Below, one piece after another: positions 18,263 through 28,181 of a DNA stretch of 64,000 bases. Every line of letters begins with the position of its first letter. The first letter of the stretch is position 1. The DNA lies in contig OY829943.1 in assembly GCA_963692465.1 (NCBI GenBank), positions 3,100,001-3,164,000 on the forward strand. Reading direction: 5' to 3'. The notes under the pieces are model-generated. The model made no database searches and was not told the origin of the DNA. It was given only the letters and a program-made list of their open reading frames with translations. The translations under genes were made by a program, and so were the position numbers. Source of the stretch: JAUZOB01 sp963692465 (GTDB lineage Bacteria; Bacteroidota; Bacteroidia; Bacteroidales; Prolixibacteraceae).

Positions 18263-21184
18263 TTATTTCTTGAGTGCCTTAAACATGACTTCAATCGGGT
18301 GATAAGCAGTCCTGCCTGTTCCGTCATGAATCTGGTGACGGCAAGAAGTTCCGGGAGCCGCTATAACGGTATCCTCAGGCGTTTCTCTTATGGCAGGGAA
18401 CAGAACCATTTCGCCGATCTGCATGGAGAGTTCATAATGTTCTTTTTCGTAGCCGAAAGCACCGGCCATTCCACAGCAACCGGATGGAATCTCATCTACT
18501 GAGTAGTTCATCGGGAAAGAAAGCATCTCGCGTGAAGCTAATGTGGTGGCAATGGACTTTTGATGACAGTGCCCGTGAAATTTGATTTTTAGATGTTCTG
18601 TCGTGAATTGATCGGCTTTTATTTTCCCCTTGCGGACTTCCCGCACGAAGAACTCATCAAATAACAGTGCGTTGGGAGCAAGTTTTTTAGCTGCTTCTTT
18701 TAAGTTTTTATCGACCAAGTCGGGATACTCATCTCTGAAAGAGAGTATCGTCGAAGGCTCTATTCCAATCAATGGGGTCTGGTCGTTAATGAGATCTTTA
18801 AGTAGTTCGATATTCTGGTTGGCAACGACTTTGGCTTGTCTGACCAGCCCTTTTGAGAAGAAGGTCCGTCCGCTTTCCTTATGAACGGGAATGACGACTT
18901 CGTAACCTAACTCGTTGAGAAGTCGAATTGCCTGAATACCAATATCCGGATCATTAAAATTAGTAAACTCATCATTAAACAGATAAACTCTCCCATTGGG
19001 GTAAGTTTTGTCGGAATGGTTATTGTGTTGGTGATTCCATCGTTTCAACGATTGTTTGCCTAATAAAGGGAAGGTTCGATTCGGAGTGAACCCAAGGGCT
19101 TTATTGAAGAGTGGCTGTTCCATTAAGAAATTAGCAATGGGACGGAATGCCATCGCTAAAACATCAAGACGGGGTAGGTATGCAACTAGTTTGGAACGGA
19201 TGGATGCTCCGTGCACATCATAATAGTGCTGAAGAAACTCGGCCTTTAATCGTGCCATGTCAACGTTAGAGGGGCATTCCGATTTGCATCCTTTACAGGA
19301 AACGCACCAATCGAGAATATCGTAAATTTCTTTTTGATCGAAAGGATCTTTTTTTGTGGTGCGGGTTAATAATTCACGAAGCATATTAGCCCTTCCCCGT
19401 GTTGTTTTGTCTTCGTCGCGCGTAGTCATATAGGTCGGGCACATGGTTCCTCCAATGATCAGAGGCTTACGGCAATCTCCCGTTCCGTTGCATTTTTCAA
19501 TGGCACGCATAAATCCCCGTTGTTCTGAAAAGTCAAATAGGGTATCGAATTCTTTGGTCACCTGATCGCGATCGTAACGCATAGACTCATTCATGGGGGG
19601 ACAGTCGGTAATCTTCCCGGGATTTAGAATGTTTTCCGGATCCCAGACATGCTTAACATCTTTGAGAATTTGATAAATCTTGTCTCCTAACAGAATCGGA
19701 ATATATTCACCTCGTAAACGGCCATCTCCATGTTCGCCGCTGAAGGATCCCTTGTTCTTTTTGACCAAGTGAGCAACCTCTAGCGTTAGCGCCCGGTAAG
19801 TGTCAATATCAGAAGAGTCTTTAAGATTCAGCATAGGGCGGATATGAATCTCGCCCGTGGCAATATGAGCGTAATAAATGCTGTCGAGCCCGTATTTATT
19901 GAGTATCTGTTTTAATTCTTTTATGTATTCGGGAAGTAAGCGGGGAGCAATGGCTGCATCTTCAATTCCGGGAACTCCTTTACGATCGCCCGGAATATTG
20001 GAAAGCAATCCTAATCCGGCTTTTCGTAAATTCCATGCTGCCGAGATCTGATTTCCTTCTAATATCGGAAAATGATAACCCAGTCCTTCTTTTCGAAAGG
20101 CTGCTTCGAGTTGTGTTAGAATGTCTTTTAATTCCTGAGCATCTTCCCGTGCAAATTCAATCATTAAAAGCGCACCGGGATTTCCCTGAATGAAAAAGCG
20201 ATTACGTTGTTGTTCCAGGTTGTTTTTGGTGCATTCAATGATTTTATCGTCCATCAATTCAACGGCTCCCGGATTGAACTTCAGTGCAATCAGATTGGCA
20301 AGCAGCGATTCTTCGAGTGTTTTGAAATGAGCACACATGAGTGCCCGGTGTGCCGGAGGAAGCGGAATAACATTGATCTTTATCGAAGTAACGAAAACTA
20401 ATGTTCCCTCGGAGCCGGCGATAAGTTTTGACAGATTGAAAGTTGGTTTTCCGGGAGTAAACGGGGAGGATTCCAGTAATACATCAAGGGCATATCCGTT
20501 ATTCCGACGGGTTACCTCAGGATCGGGATATTCCTGACGAATTAATTCTTGCGTTTCGGGATTAGTCAAAAGACTGTTCAGATGCTGGTATATCTTGGTC
20601 TCAAGTTTTTGAGGATCACCTTGGCATTTGGCCTGATATTCTTCGTCGGAAAGAGGTTCAAACCGGACTTTTGATCCATCAGCAAGAAATGCTTCTACTT
20701 CAAGGATGTGATTACGGACATTTCCATAGATTATTGAGTGTAATCCGCAGGAATTATTCCCAAGCATTCCTCCGATACAACATCGGGTATCAGTTGATGT
20801 TTCCGGTCCGAACTGTAGTCCGTAGGGTTTAAGGGTTTTGTTGAGCTCTCCTAAAACAACCCCTGGCTGGACTTTAACCCAGTGTTCTTCCTGATTGATT
20901 TCAAGAATTCGGTTCATGTATTTGGAAATGTCAGCAACAATACCGCCGCCTACGACTTGTCCGGCCAAACTGGTACCGCCTGCCCGGGGAATGATTGAAA
21001 GGTGATGCTCTCGCGCAAATTGGAGCAGATTAAGAATGTCTTCTTCGTTTTTTGGTCGGGCTACGGCTATCGGTTTTTGCCGGTACACCGAAGCATCGGT
21101 TGCATAAAGAATCTTCCAAGCCTCATCGGTAAAGAAATCTCCTGCAAGCTCCTGTTTTATTGTCGCATACTGATTCTCGCTCAT
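18263..21184 (-). CDS. FAD/Fe-S D-2-hydroxyacid dehydrogenase (YdiJ / Dld-II type)
   Basis: 973 aa from the ATG at 21184 (MSENQYATIKQELAGDFF); an in-frame start 54 nt upstream would add a non-conserved tail. Domains in order: FAD_binding_4 (RAGGTSLAGQVVGGGIVADI), FAD-oxidase C-terminal domain (HIATGEIHIRPMLNL; SGEHGDGRLRGEYIPILLG), a two-cluster ferredoxin domain (CNGTGDCRK...CPTY; CVSCKGCKSECP), and a CCG domain (HGHCHQKS; SGCCGMAGAFGYE). This fusion oxidises D-lactate or D-2-hydroxyglutarate and passes electrons to a carrier through its clusters. The substrate cannot be told from sequence. It is separated from its neighbours and appears to be transcribed alone. Confidence 0.85.
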   Translation of the reverse strand: MSENQYATIKQELAGDFFTDEAWKILYATDASVYRQKPIAVARPKNEEDILNLLQFAREHHLSIIPRAGGTSLAGQVVGGGIVADISKYMNRILEINQEEHWVKVQPGVVLGELNKTLKPYGLQFGPETSTDTRCCIGGMLGNNSCGLHSIIYGNVRNHILEVEAFLADGSKVRFEPLSDEEYQAKCQGDPQKLETKIYQHLNSLLTNPETQELIRQEYPDPEVTRRNNGYALDVLLESSPFTPGKPTFNLSKLIAGSEGTLVFVTSIKINVIPLPPAHRALMCAHFKTLEESLLANLIALKFNPGAVELMDDKIIECTKNNLEQQRNRFFIQGNPGALLMIEFAREDAQELKDILTQLEAAFRKEGLGYHFPILEGNQISAAWNLRKAGLGLLSNIPGDRKGVPGIEDAAIAPRLLPEYIKELKQILNKYGLDSIYYAHIATGEIHIRPMLNLKDSSDIDTYRALTLEVAHLVKKNKGSFSGEHGDGRLRGEYIPILLGDKIYQILKDVKHVWDPENILNPGKITDCPPMNESMRYDRDQVTKEFDTLFDFSEQRGFMRAIEKCNGTGDCRKPLIIGGTMCPTYMTTRDEDKTTRGRANMLRELLTRTTKKDPFDQKEIYDILDWCVSCKGCKSECPSNVDMARLKAEFLQHYYDVHGASIRSKLVAYLPRLDVLAMAFRPIANFLMEQPLFNKALGFTPNRTFPLLGKQSLKRWNHQHNNHSDKTYPNGRVYLFNDEFTNFNDPDIGIQAIRLLNELGYEVVIPVHKESGRTFFSKGLVRQAKVVANQNIELLKDLINDQTPLIGIEPSTILSFRDEYPDLVDKNLKEAAKKLAPNALLFDEFFVREVRKGKIKADQFTTEHLKIKFHGHCHQKSIATTLASREMLSFPMNYSVDEIPSGCCGMAGAFGYEKEHYELSMQIGEMVLFPAIRETPEDTVIAAPGTSCRHQIHDGTGRTAYHPIEVMFKALKK

Positions 21185-21419
21185 GGAAATAATTTTTAGT
21201 ATTTCAAAGTTATCATTTTTTAAAAAGTTGTCACACATCTTTTGCTAAATGATTGATCGCTTCGAAATAAAAATTTTGAAAGGTCCATCTTGTCAGTGTT
21301 ATAAGACTGTTCTGTGACGTTATATCTTTATCTAAACTGGTATTAGATGGATGAGGTGAATACCTATCTTATTTAACTATTAATCTTTGATTATTCTGAA
21401 ATAAGGGGATTTTTTTTGA

Positions 21420-21427
21420 TACATTTG
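21420..21427 (+). promoter_or_regulatory. Candidate -7 box for the pta cluster
   Basis: TACATTTG matches TAnnTTTG and lies 46 nt before the pta ATG. No correctly spaced upstream TTG is visible. Confidence 0.45.
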
Positions 21428-21472
21428 CTAAACCTCAATTCAGATGTTTGACTCATTGAAAATTATAGAAAA

Positions 21473-22474
21473 ATGAACATACTGGAACACATTAAGGCTA
21501 ATGCAAAAAACCATAACAAGACCATCGTTCTTCCTGAAGGCACTGAATTAAGGACTCTGAAGGCTGCAGAGATCGTTCTGAAGGAAGGACTGGCAAATCT
21601 GGTTTTGCTTGGTGATAAAGAAGAAATCAGGTCTCTCATCGATAAGCAGGGATTGAAACTTCCGAATATCACTATTATAAATCCCAAAACAAGTGAAAAA
21701 CGCAGTGCTTACGCTGATCTGATGGTTGAAATCAGAAAGAAGAAGGGGCTAACCAAAGAGGCGGCGCTGGTATTACTGAACGATCCTCTTTGTTATGGCC
21801 CGGTGATGATTAAAGCCGGCGACGCAGACGGGGAACTTTCTGGTGCGATTAACGCAACCGGTGATGTACTGAGACCTGCATTCCAGTTTGTTAAAACAAT
21901 GCCCGGAGTTAGTGTTGTTTCCGGTACCTTTATGATGTTTTTGAATGACACTTCGTTTGGTGATGGTGGATTAATGTTTTTTGCCGATTGTGCGGTGATG
22001 CCTAATCCAACGGATCAGGAATTGGCTGAAATTGCGGTGAATACGGCGAGAACGGCTAAAAATATTGCAGGAATTGAACCTAAAGTTGCACTGTTGAGTT
22101 TCTCTACGAAGGGAAGCGCACAGAATGAACTGGTTGATAAAGTGGTCAGTGCAACCGCAATTGCAAAGCAGTTGGCTCCGGAATTTCTTATCGACGGAGA
22201 GTTACAACTCGATGCGGCAATTGTGCCGGAAGTGGCAAAATTAAAAGCACCGGACAGTAAGGTTGCCGGGAAGGCTAATATCCTTGTTTTCCCCGATCTC
22301 CAGTCGGGTAATATCGGGTATAAATTAGTCCAACGTCTGGCTAAGGCACAGGCTGTAGGACCAATTCTTCAGGGAATGGCCGCTCCGATTAATGATTTGT
22401 CAAGAGGCTGTTCTGTTGATGATATTGTTAATATGATTGCGATAACAGCTAATCAGGCTGCTTCTATTATTTAA
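21473..22474 (+). CDS. pta: Phosphate acetyltransferase
   Basis: 333 aa, the short catalytic form without the N-terminal DRTGG/CobB domains. It converts acetyl-CoA and phosphate to acetyl phosphate. Motifs: IVLPEGTELRTLKAAEI at the start, KAGDADGELSGAINATGDVLRP, ALLSFSTKGSA, DGELQLDAAIVPEVA and NILVFPDLQSGNIGYKL, all typical of Pta rather than Ptb. It heads the fermentation cluster and supplies the acetate kinases downstream. hbd follows 29 nt later. Confidence 0.93.
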   Translation: MNILEHIKANAKNHNKTIVLPEGTELRTLKAAEIVLKEGLANLVLLGDKEEIRSLIDKQGLKLPNITIINPKTSEKRSAYADLMVEIRKKKGLTKEAALVLLNDPLCYGPVMIKAGDADGELSGAINATGDVLRPAFQFVKTMPGVSVVSGTFMMFLNDTSFGDGGLMFFADCAVMPNPTDQELAEIAVNTARTAKNIAGIEPKVALLSFSTKGSAQNELVDKVVSATAIAKQLAPEFLIDGELQLDAAIVPEVAKLKAPDSKVAGKANILVFPDLQSGNIGYKLVQRLAKAQAVGPILQGMAAPINDLSRGCSVDDIVNMIAITANQAASII

Positions 22475-22503
22475 ATAACAAGTCTTTAGAAAATTTTAAT
22501 TCA

Positions 22504-23460
22504 ATGTCAGATATACCTCGTGAGCCGATCGAAGAGTTCGGCTTAATCAAAAAAAATAAAACCAATAGTTTCTTTTCAAAAATAGGTGTTGTTGGTTGTG
22601 GTAATATTGGCCAAAAAATAGCCCGGATTGCAAGTATGGCTGGTATCGAAGTGCTGTTTATTGAAATATCCGAAGAAAAAATACAGGAAGCTCTCACCTC
22701 AATTGATCGGACTCTTGATGACATGATCGGGCACTGGGGAATGACCGACAGTGAAAAACGCGCTGTGTTATCCCGTATCCAGGGAACAACTGAGTATAGT
22801 AAATTGGCCGGCTGTGATTTCGTTATCGAGGCAATTAATGCAGTCGATCGTGGTCGGCGTGTCGATAACCGGAAAGAGATATTCCGAATGGTGGAAAATG
22901 CGGTAGACGATGATTGCATCATTGCAACAAATTCAACCACAATTATTATTACAGAACTTTCTTCTGAATTAAAAAATAAGGGCCGTAGCCTCGGTTTGCA
23001 TTTTTTTATGGCTTCTTCCGAAGCAAAAATCGTTGAAGTGGTCAAGGGTCTTTATACTTCGGATGAGACGTATGCCAAAGTACTTAAGTTCGTTAAGTTG
23101 ATTAACTATGAAGCAATACTTGTTGAAGAGTCTGCCGGGTTGATCAGTGTAAGGATGTTTACCGTAATATTGAATGAAGCATGCAGACTTATGATGGAAA
23201 GTGTGGCTTCCATGAGAGATATTGATGAGACCATGAGAGTGGGCTTTGGAATGCGACTCGGACCTTTTGAAATAGCAGATGTTATTGGAATCGACAAAGT
23301 GGTGCGTTGGATGGAGAATCTGTACATCGAGTTCGGTGGATTACAATATAAACCATCACCAATACTCAAACGCCTTTTCAGAGCAAAACAATATGGGATT
23401 CTTTCCGGTAAAGGCTTCTATTCTTATGATGAAAAAGGAGATCGTATCTCCGATAATTAG
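22504..23460 (+). CDS. hbd: 3-hydroxyacyl-CoA (3-hydroxybutyryl-CoA) dehydrogenase
   Basis: 318 aa. It interconverts acetoacetyl-CoA and 3-hydroxybutyryl-CoA with NAD(P)H, the second step of butyrate formation. The Rossmann motif is VVGCGNIGQKIARIASMAG, ending in an acidic residue (FIEIS). The catalytic region gives LGLHFFMASSEAKIVEVV, where the usual HFFNP motif reads HFFMA. The C-terminal domain carries RLGPFEIADVIGID and SGKGFYSYDEKG. The altered catalytic tail may shift substrate range. Thiolase, crotonase and butyryl-CoA dehydrogenase are not in the window. Confidence 0.85.
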   Translation: MSDIPREPIEEFGLIKKNKTNSFFSKIGVVGCGNIGQKIARIASMAGIEVLFIEISEEKIQEALTSIDRTLDDMIGHWGMTDSEKRAVLSRIQGTTEYSKLAGCDFVIEAINAVDRGRRVDNRKEIFRMVENAVDDDCIIATNSTTIIITELSSELKNKGRSLGLHFFMASSEAKIVEVVKGLYTSDETYAKVLKFVKLINYEAILVEESAGLISVRMFTVILNEACRLMMESVASMRDIDETMRVGFGMRLGPFEIADVIGIDKVVRWMENLYIEFGGLQYKPSPILKRLFRAKQYGILSGKGFYSYDEKGDRISDN

Positions 23461-23487
23461 TTCATTGAAATTGAAAAATCGAATAAA

Positions 23488-24708
23488 ATGAAGATCCTTG
23501 TTTTAAACTGTGGAAGTTCATCAATTAAATATCAGCTTTTTGATATGGAAACCCGCGCTGTTATTGCTAAAGGGGGTATTGAAAAGCTCGGAATGAAAGG
23601 TTCTTTCCTAAAGCATAAAAAAGCAAACGGCGAAGCGGTTATTTTAGAGGGCGAAATACTTGACCATAAGGCAGGTATTGAATATGTCCTCGGGGTACTA
23701 ACCAGCAAGAAACATGGTTGCCTTAAAAGCCTGGATGAACTCGATGCTGTTGGTCACCGGGTTGTTCATGGCGGTGAACGTTTTAACTCCAGCGTCTTTA
23801 TTACAGACGATGTTATTCATGAGATGGAGAAATGTATTGATCTGGCTCCTCTTCATAATCTTCCTAATCTGAAAGGGATTTATGCAATGAAAGAACTGGT
23901 CCCAGGTATTCCTCAGGTAGGTGTTTTCGACACTGCCTTTCATCAGACCATGGAACCTTACGTTTATATGTATGGGATTCCCTATACCCTCTACGATAAA
24001 TATGCAATCCGTCGCTATGGCTTCCATGGAACAAGTCATCGTTACGTATCACACAGAGCTTGCGAAATGCTCGGTGTTGATTATGAAAAACAAAAAATAA
24101 TAACCTGCCATTTAGGAAACGGAGCTTCTGTTGCTGCAATAAAAGACGGACGTTCTTTTGATACTTCAATGGGATTCACTCCGGTTGAGGGATTGATGAT
24201 GGGAACCCGATCAGGGGATATCGACCTGGGGGCCGTTCTTTATATTATGGATAAGGAACAAATCGGGACTAAAACAGCAACGGCATTATTCAATAAACAT
24301 AGCGGATTACTGGGCATTACCGGTGTTTCTTCTGACATGCGCGATGTCGAAGCTGCAGCTGGTGAAGGAAATCAAAAAGCAATCATGGCTATTCAGATGT
24401 ATTGCTACCGGGTGCGTAAGTATATTGGTGCATACGCTGCTGCAATGGGGGGATTGGATATGCTTATCTTTACTGGGGGAATTGGAGAAAATTCTTTTAC
24501 TACGCGGCGTAGAGTCTGTGAAGGACTTGAATTTCTGGGAATAGATCTGGATGATGCTAAAAATGTCAAACAGGTTGATCCTGAAACGCATTGTGGTTGT
24601 GAAATGGTTATAAATAAGGAGAATGCACCTATAAAGGTTGTTTGTGTCCCGACCAACGAAGAACTGGTAATCGCTATTGATACCCAAAAGATTATAGAAA
24701 CGAGGTAA
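23488..24708 (+). CDS. ackA: Acetate kinase (copy 1)
   Basis: 406 aa, full length. It makes ATP and acetate from acetyl phosphate. Signatures: the N-terminal phosphate loop LVLNCGSSSIKYQLF, GHRVVHGGERF, FDTAFHQTM, RRYGFHGTSHRYVS, and the adenosine-binding IFTGGIGENS. All active-site segments are intact. It starts 27 nt after hbd and is followed immediately by a strong terminator, so the pta-hbd-ackA unit ends here. Confidence 0.95.
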   Translation: MKILVLNCGSSSIKYQLFDMETRAVIAKGGIEKLGMKGSFLKHKKANGEAVILEGEILDHKAGIEYVLGVLTSKKHGCLKSLDELDAVGHRVVHGGERFNSSVFITDDVIHEMEKCIDLAPLHNLPNLKGIYAMKELVPGIPQVGVFDTAFHQTMEPYVYMYGIPYTLYDKYAIRRYGFHGTSHRYVSHRACEMLGVDYEKQKIITCHLGNGASVAAIKDGRSFDTSMGFTPVEGLMMGTRSGDIDLGAVLYIMDKEQIGTKTATALFNKHSGLLGITGVSSDMRDVEAAAGEGNQKAIMAIQMYCYRVRKYIGAYAAAMGGLDMLIFTGGIGENSFTTRRRVCEGLEFLGIDLDDAKNVKQVDPETHCGCEMVINKENAPIKVVCVPTNEELVIAIDTQKIIETR

Positions 24709-24717
24709 TAATCTCCC

Positions 24718-24748
24718 AGGAGTTAAAGGAAACTTTGACTCCTTTTTT
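24718..24748 (+). terminator. Terminator with GAAA tetraloop between the two acetate kinase genes
   Basis: AGGAGTTAAAG (24718-24728) and CTTTGACTCCT (24733-24743) form an 11-bp stem with one G-U pair, closed by a GAAA loop and followed by six Ts. Confidence 0.88.
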
Positions 24749-24761
24749 ATTATAAAAAAGT

Positions 24762-25973
24762 ATGGATATTCTGGTTTTAAATTGTGGCAGTTCTTCTATT
24801 AAATATCAGTTGCTTTCTATCGGTGAAGAAAATCAATCAACATTACTGGCAAAGGGCGCATTAGAACGTATTGGACTGGAAGATGGCTTTATGGAATACA
24901 AGGTTCCCGGGAGGGATAAAGCTGTTATCCATCAAAATGCCGCTAATCATGAGGACGGAATAAGCCTTGTTTTGAATACATTGGTTCATTCTCCGACCAA
25001 GGTCATCAATAGTCTTGATGAAATAGAGGCTGTCGGTCATCGGGTGGCCCATGGAGGAGAGTTTTTTTCATCGAGTGTTTTCATCGACGATAAAGTCAAA
25101 CAGGGAATTATTGATTGTATAAATCTGGCTCCCCTTCATAATCCTGCAAATCTCGAAGGAATTAAATCCATCGAGCGACTGATGCCAGGAACAGCACAGG
25201 TCGCAGTATTCGATACGGCATTCCATCAAACTATGCCACGATCTTCTTATCTGTATCCAATTCCCTACGAATTTTATGAGAAATATGCCATAAGAAGATA
25301 TGGTTTTCATGGAACAAGTCATCAGTATGTGGCGAATAAGGCCTGTCGGATATTAGGTCGGGATATTCATCAAACTAAGATAATAACTTGTCATTTAGGT
25401 AATGGAGCTTCGATTACGGCTATCCGAAATGGAGAATCGCTCGATACCTCAATGGGATTTACGCCCAATGACGGGTTAATGATGGGGACCCGGTGCGGAA
25501 GTCTTGATCCGGGTATTATTCCTTATCTGGTTTCTCAGGAAGGATTATCGCTGGCGGACGTTAATAAGGCTCTTAATCGTAAAAGTGGGGTGAAAGGTAT
25601 TTCTGGTATTTCTTCCGATATGCGAGACCTTGTTAATGCTTCTAAAAAGGGACATGAACGGGCAAAACTTGCACTTGACATGTTTGCCATGCGTGTTAAA
25701 AAATATATTGGAGCCTATATTGCACTTATGAATGGGGTCGATATTCTTATCTTTACCGGCGGAATCGGAGAGAATAATTTTACGGTCAGAGATCTTTGCC
25801 TAAGAAATCTGGAATATCTGGGCATCCTTTTTGATGCGGAGAAAAGTTGGAATCTTTGTGGTAAAGACGAAATAATATCTCTTCCCGGATCCCGGATAAC
25901 TGTTATGACGGTTACAACTGATGAAGAACTGGTTATTGCCCGCGAAACATTTAGTATTGTTCGTGATTTGTAA
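24762..25973 (+). CDS. Acetate kinase (tandem paralogue)
   Basis: 403 aa. It carries the same signature blocks as copy 1 (LVLNCGSSSIKYQLL, GHRVAHGGEFF, FDTAFHQTMP, RRYGFHGTSHQYV, IFTGGIGENN), so it is catalytically plausible. It differs throughout, so the duplication is not recent. The gene starts 14 nt after the T-run of the preceding terminator and ends in its own weaker hairpin. It could be an isozyme for propionyl phosphate or be differently regulated; I cannot tell which. Confidence 0.9.
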   Translation: MDILVLNCGSSSIKYQLLSIGEENQSTLLAKGALERIGLEDGFMEYKVPGRDKAVIHQNAANHEDGISLVLNTLVHSPTKVINSLDEIEAVGHRVAHGGEFFSSSVFIDDKVKQGIIDCINLAPLHNPANLEGIKSIERLMPGTAQVAVFDTAFHQTMPRSSYLYPIPYEFYEKYAIRRYGFHGTSHQYVANKACRILGRDIHQTKIITCHLGNGASITAIRNGESLDTSMGFTPNDGLMMGTRCGSLDPGIIPYLVSQEGLSLADVNKALNRKSGVKGISGISSDMRDLVNASKKGHERAKLALDMFAMRVKKYIGAYIALMNGVDILIFTGGIGENNFTVRDLCLRNLEYLGILFDAEKSWNLCGKDEIISLPGSRITVMTVTTDEELVIARETFSIVRDL

Positions 25974-26004
25974 TGTTGGTAAAGTCGAAAATCAGAGAAG
26001 TTAT

Positions 26005-26034
26005 AAAGCTGTTATTTGATTAATGGCTTTTTTT
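26005..26034 (+). terminator. Weak terminator after the second acetate kinase
   Basis: AAAGCTGTTA (26005-26014) and TAATGGCTTT (26021-26030) form a 10-bp stem with two G-U pairs, followed by Ts. Confidence 0.6.
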
Positions 26035-26084
26035 ATTGATTGTTTTTTATTATTAATGCGGATATAATTAAAATAAATAAAGGA

Positions 26085-26987
26085 ATGGAAATTCGTAAAC
26101 TCAGTGATCTTTTTGAAAATCTTAAGGGAAAAGAGAAAAGAAAATTAGTTGTTGCAAATGCCATTGATGAACATACTGTTGGTGCAGTAGCTCAGGCTGT
26201 GAAACTGGGAATTGTTGATGCTATTCTTGTCGGAGACAAGCGTAAAGTAAAAGAAGCCTGTAAAAAGGAAAATTTTGATCCTTCGTTGATCGAAATTGTT
26301 CATGTTGGAGAAAATGAGAATCCGGCTGCAAAGGCTGTTGATCTCATTCATGAAGGCAAAGGAGACCTTTTGATGAAAGGGTTGGTCAGCACTGACGTGT
26401 ATATGAGGGCAATTTTGAACAAAGAAAAAGGATTGCTGCCACCGAAGGCTGTGTTAAGTCATATTACCGTTGTTGAAAATCCACTTTATCACAAACTGTT
26501 AATATCAAGTGATGTTGCAGTTATTCCTTGTCCTGATTTGCGCCAAAAAGTTGCAATCATTAAATATTTGATTCGTGCGGCACATGGATTAGGAATAGCA
26601 ACACCGAAGGTTGCCGTTATTGCTGCTACTGATCAAGTTCTTGATAGTATGCCGGCTTGTTTAGAGGCTGCTATTTTGTCGAAGATGAGTGAAAGGGGTC
26701 AGATACCCGGGGGAATTGTTGATGGTCCGATGGGTCTTGATGCTGCTGTTGATCCGGAGTCTGCCAGAATAAAGGGACTTAACAGTGAGGTTGCCGGAGA
26801 TGCTGATTGTTTGCTTTTCCCAAATATAGAAGCTGCTAATGCTTATTATAAAACAAGCACCAAATTGTGTAAAACACAGCAAGCTGCTTTTGTTGTTGGA
26901 GCTAAAGTTCCTTGTATCTTGGCTTCAAGAGGCGACAGTATTGAAACAAAACTTAATTCAATTGCACTATCCGCTTATATCGGATAA
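26085..26987 (+). CDS. ptb: Phosphate butyryltransferase
   Basis: About 300 aa from the ATG at 26085 (MEIRKLSDLFENL). The longer frame from 26040 uses a TTG and adds an implausible Ile/Asn-rich head. It converts butyryl-CoA to butyryl phosphate. Distinguishing stretches are GDLLMKGLVSTDVYMRAILN, LLISSDVAVIPCPDLRQK and GGIVDGPMGLDAAVDPESA, typical of Ptb and distinct from the Pta at 21473. It is followed 9 nt later by butyrate kinase, its obligate partner. Confidence 0.92.
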   Translation: MEIRKLSDLFENLKGKEKRKLVVANAIDEHTVGAVAQAVKLGIVDAILVGDKRKVKEACKKENFDPSLIEIVHVGENENPAAKAVDLIHEGKGDLLMKGLVSTDVYMRAILNKEKGLLPPKAVLSHITVVENPLYHKLLISSDVAVIPCPDLRQKVAIIKYLIRAAHGLGIATPKVAVIAATDQVLDSMPACLEAAILSKMSERGQIPGGIVDGPMGLDAAVDPESARIKGLNSEVAGDADCLLFPNIEAANAYYKTSTKLCKTQQAAFVVGAKVPCILASRGDSIETKLNSIALSAYIG

Positions 26988-26996
26988 AACTAATAA

Positions 26997-28079
26997 ATGA
27001 TGGAAGAAGTATTAATCCTATCAATTAATCCTGGCTCAACCTCAACAAAGTTTGCTGTATTTAGTAATACAACTTGTATCTTAGAAAAAACAATCCGCCA
27101 TGGGTTCGACGAAACATCCGTTTTCTCATCGGTGATTGATCAGTTTGATTTTAGAAAGAAGCTTATTGTTGAAGCTTTAAAGAAAGAATCGTCTGTCCGG
27201 TTTGATGACATTCAATATGTTATAGGTCGGGGAGGGATAACGCATCCTCTGGCATCAGGAATCTATGAGGTTAATCAAAAGATGCTTGATGATTTGCGTA
27301 GTTGCAAATATGGAGTACATGCCAGCAGTTTGGGAGCTCTTCTTGCTTTTGATATTGCCAAACTGATGAAAAATGCCAAAGCATATATTGCCGATCCGAC
27401 AGTGACGGATGAACTAGAAGATATTGCGAGGATAACAGGGCATCCTAATTTTGTTCGTAAATCGATTTTCCATGCATTAAATCAGAAAGCTATTGCACGG
27501 GAACATGCCGAAAAGATAGGGCGTAATTACGAAGACCTTAATCTCATTGTTGCTCATCTTGGTGGTGGTATTTCAGTCGGTGCTCATAAACATGGACGGA
27601 TTGTTGATGTGAACAACGCATTGGACGGAGAAGGTCCTTTTTCTCCGGAGAGAAGCGGAACCTTGCCAGCCGGACAGGTAATAGATCTTTGTTTTAGTGG
27701 AAAGTATACTAAAGAAGAACTGCTGCACATGGTAAACGGAGGTGGTGGTTTTGTTGCGTATCTGGGAACGAATGATGGTAAAAGCATTAAAGAGCGGGCT
27801 GCTGCCGGAGACCAGAAATGTCTTTATTACCAAAACGCGATGGGGTATCAGATTGCAAAGGCGATTGGTGAAATGGCAACCGTATTAGAAGGCAAAATCG
27901 ATGGAATTCTTTTTACCGGAGGAGTAGCCTATAATGCTGCATTATTGGAGTATATCCGGCCTCGGATTTCATTTATTGCACCGATATATATTTATGGTGG
28001 CGAAGATGAATTAAAGGCATTAGCTCAAAATGTATGGTTAATGGTTCAGGGGAAACTGAACCTCAGACAGTATGTGTGA
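26997..28079 (+). CDS. buk: Butyrate kinase
   Basis: 360 aa. It makes ATP and butyrate from butyryl phosphate. It is an ASKHA-fold kinase with LSINPGSTSTKFAVF at the N-terminus, the phosphate-binding VAHLGGGISVGAHKHG, and LFTGGVAYN near the end. Two ATGs overlap at 26997/27000; either works. ptb-buk forms a compact pair, giving the cell a kinase route to butyrate in addition to the acetate route. Confidence 0.94.
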   Translation: MMEEVLILSINPGSTSTKFAVFSNTTCILEKTIRHGFDETSVFSSVIDQFDFRKKLIVEALKKESSVRFDDIQYVIGRGGITHPLASGIYEVNQKMLDDLRSCKYGVHASSLGALLAFDIAKLMKNAKAYIADPTVTDELEDIARITGHPNFVRKSIFHALNQKAIAREHAEKIGRNYEDLNLIVAHLGGGISVGAHKHGRIVDVNNALDGEGPFSPERSGTLPAGQVIDLCFSGKYTKEELLHMVNGGGGFVAYLGTNDGKSIKERAAAGDQKCLYYQNAMGYQIAKAIGEMATVLEGKIDGILFTGGVAYNAALLEYIRPRISFIAPIYIYGGEDELKALAQNVWLMVQGKLNLRQYV

Positions 28080-28103
28080 GTAAAAGAGCAATGATATAAA
28101 ATA

Positions 28104-28136
28104 AAAAAGCCATCTGGTAAGGATGGCTTTTTTTAT
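28104..28136. terminator. Bidirectional terminator between buk and rplI
   Basis: AAAAAGCCATC (28104-28114) pairs with GATGGCTTTTT (28122-28132), with long A- and T-tracts on both sides, so it can serve both convergent transcripts. Confidence 0.88.
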
Positions 28137-28181
28137 TTTGTTTGTTTGAAAAACGTAAAATGTTCTGTTTGTAGTTTGTTA

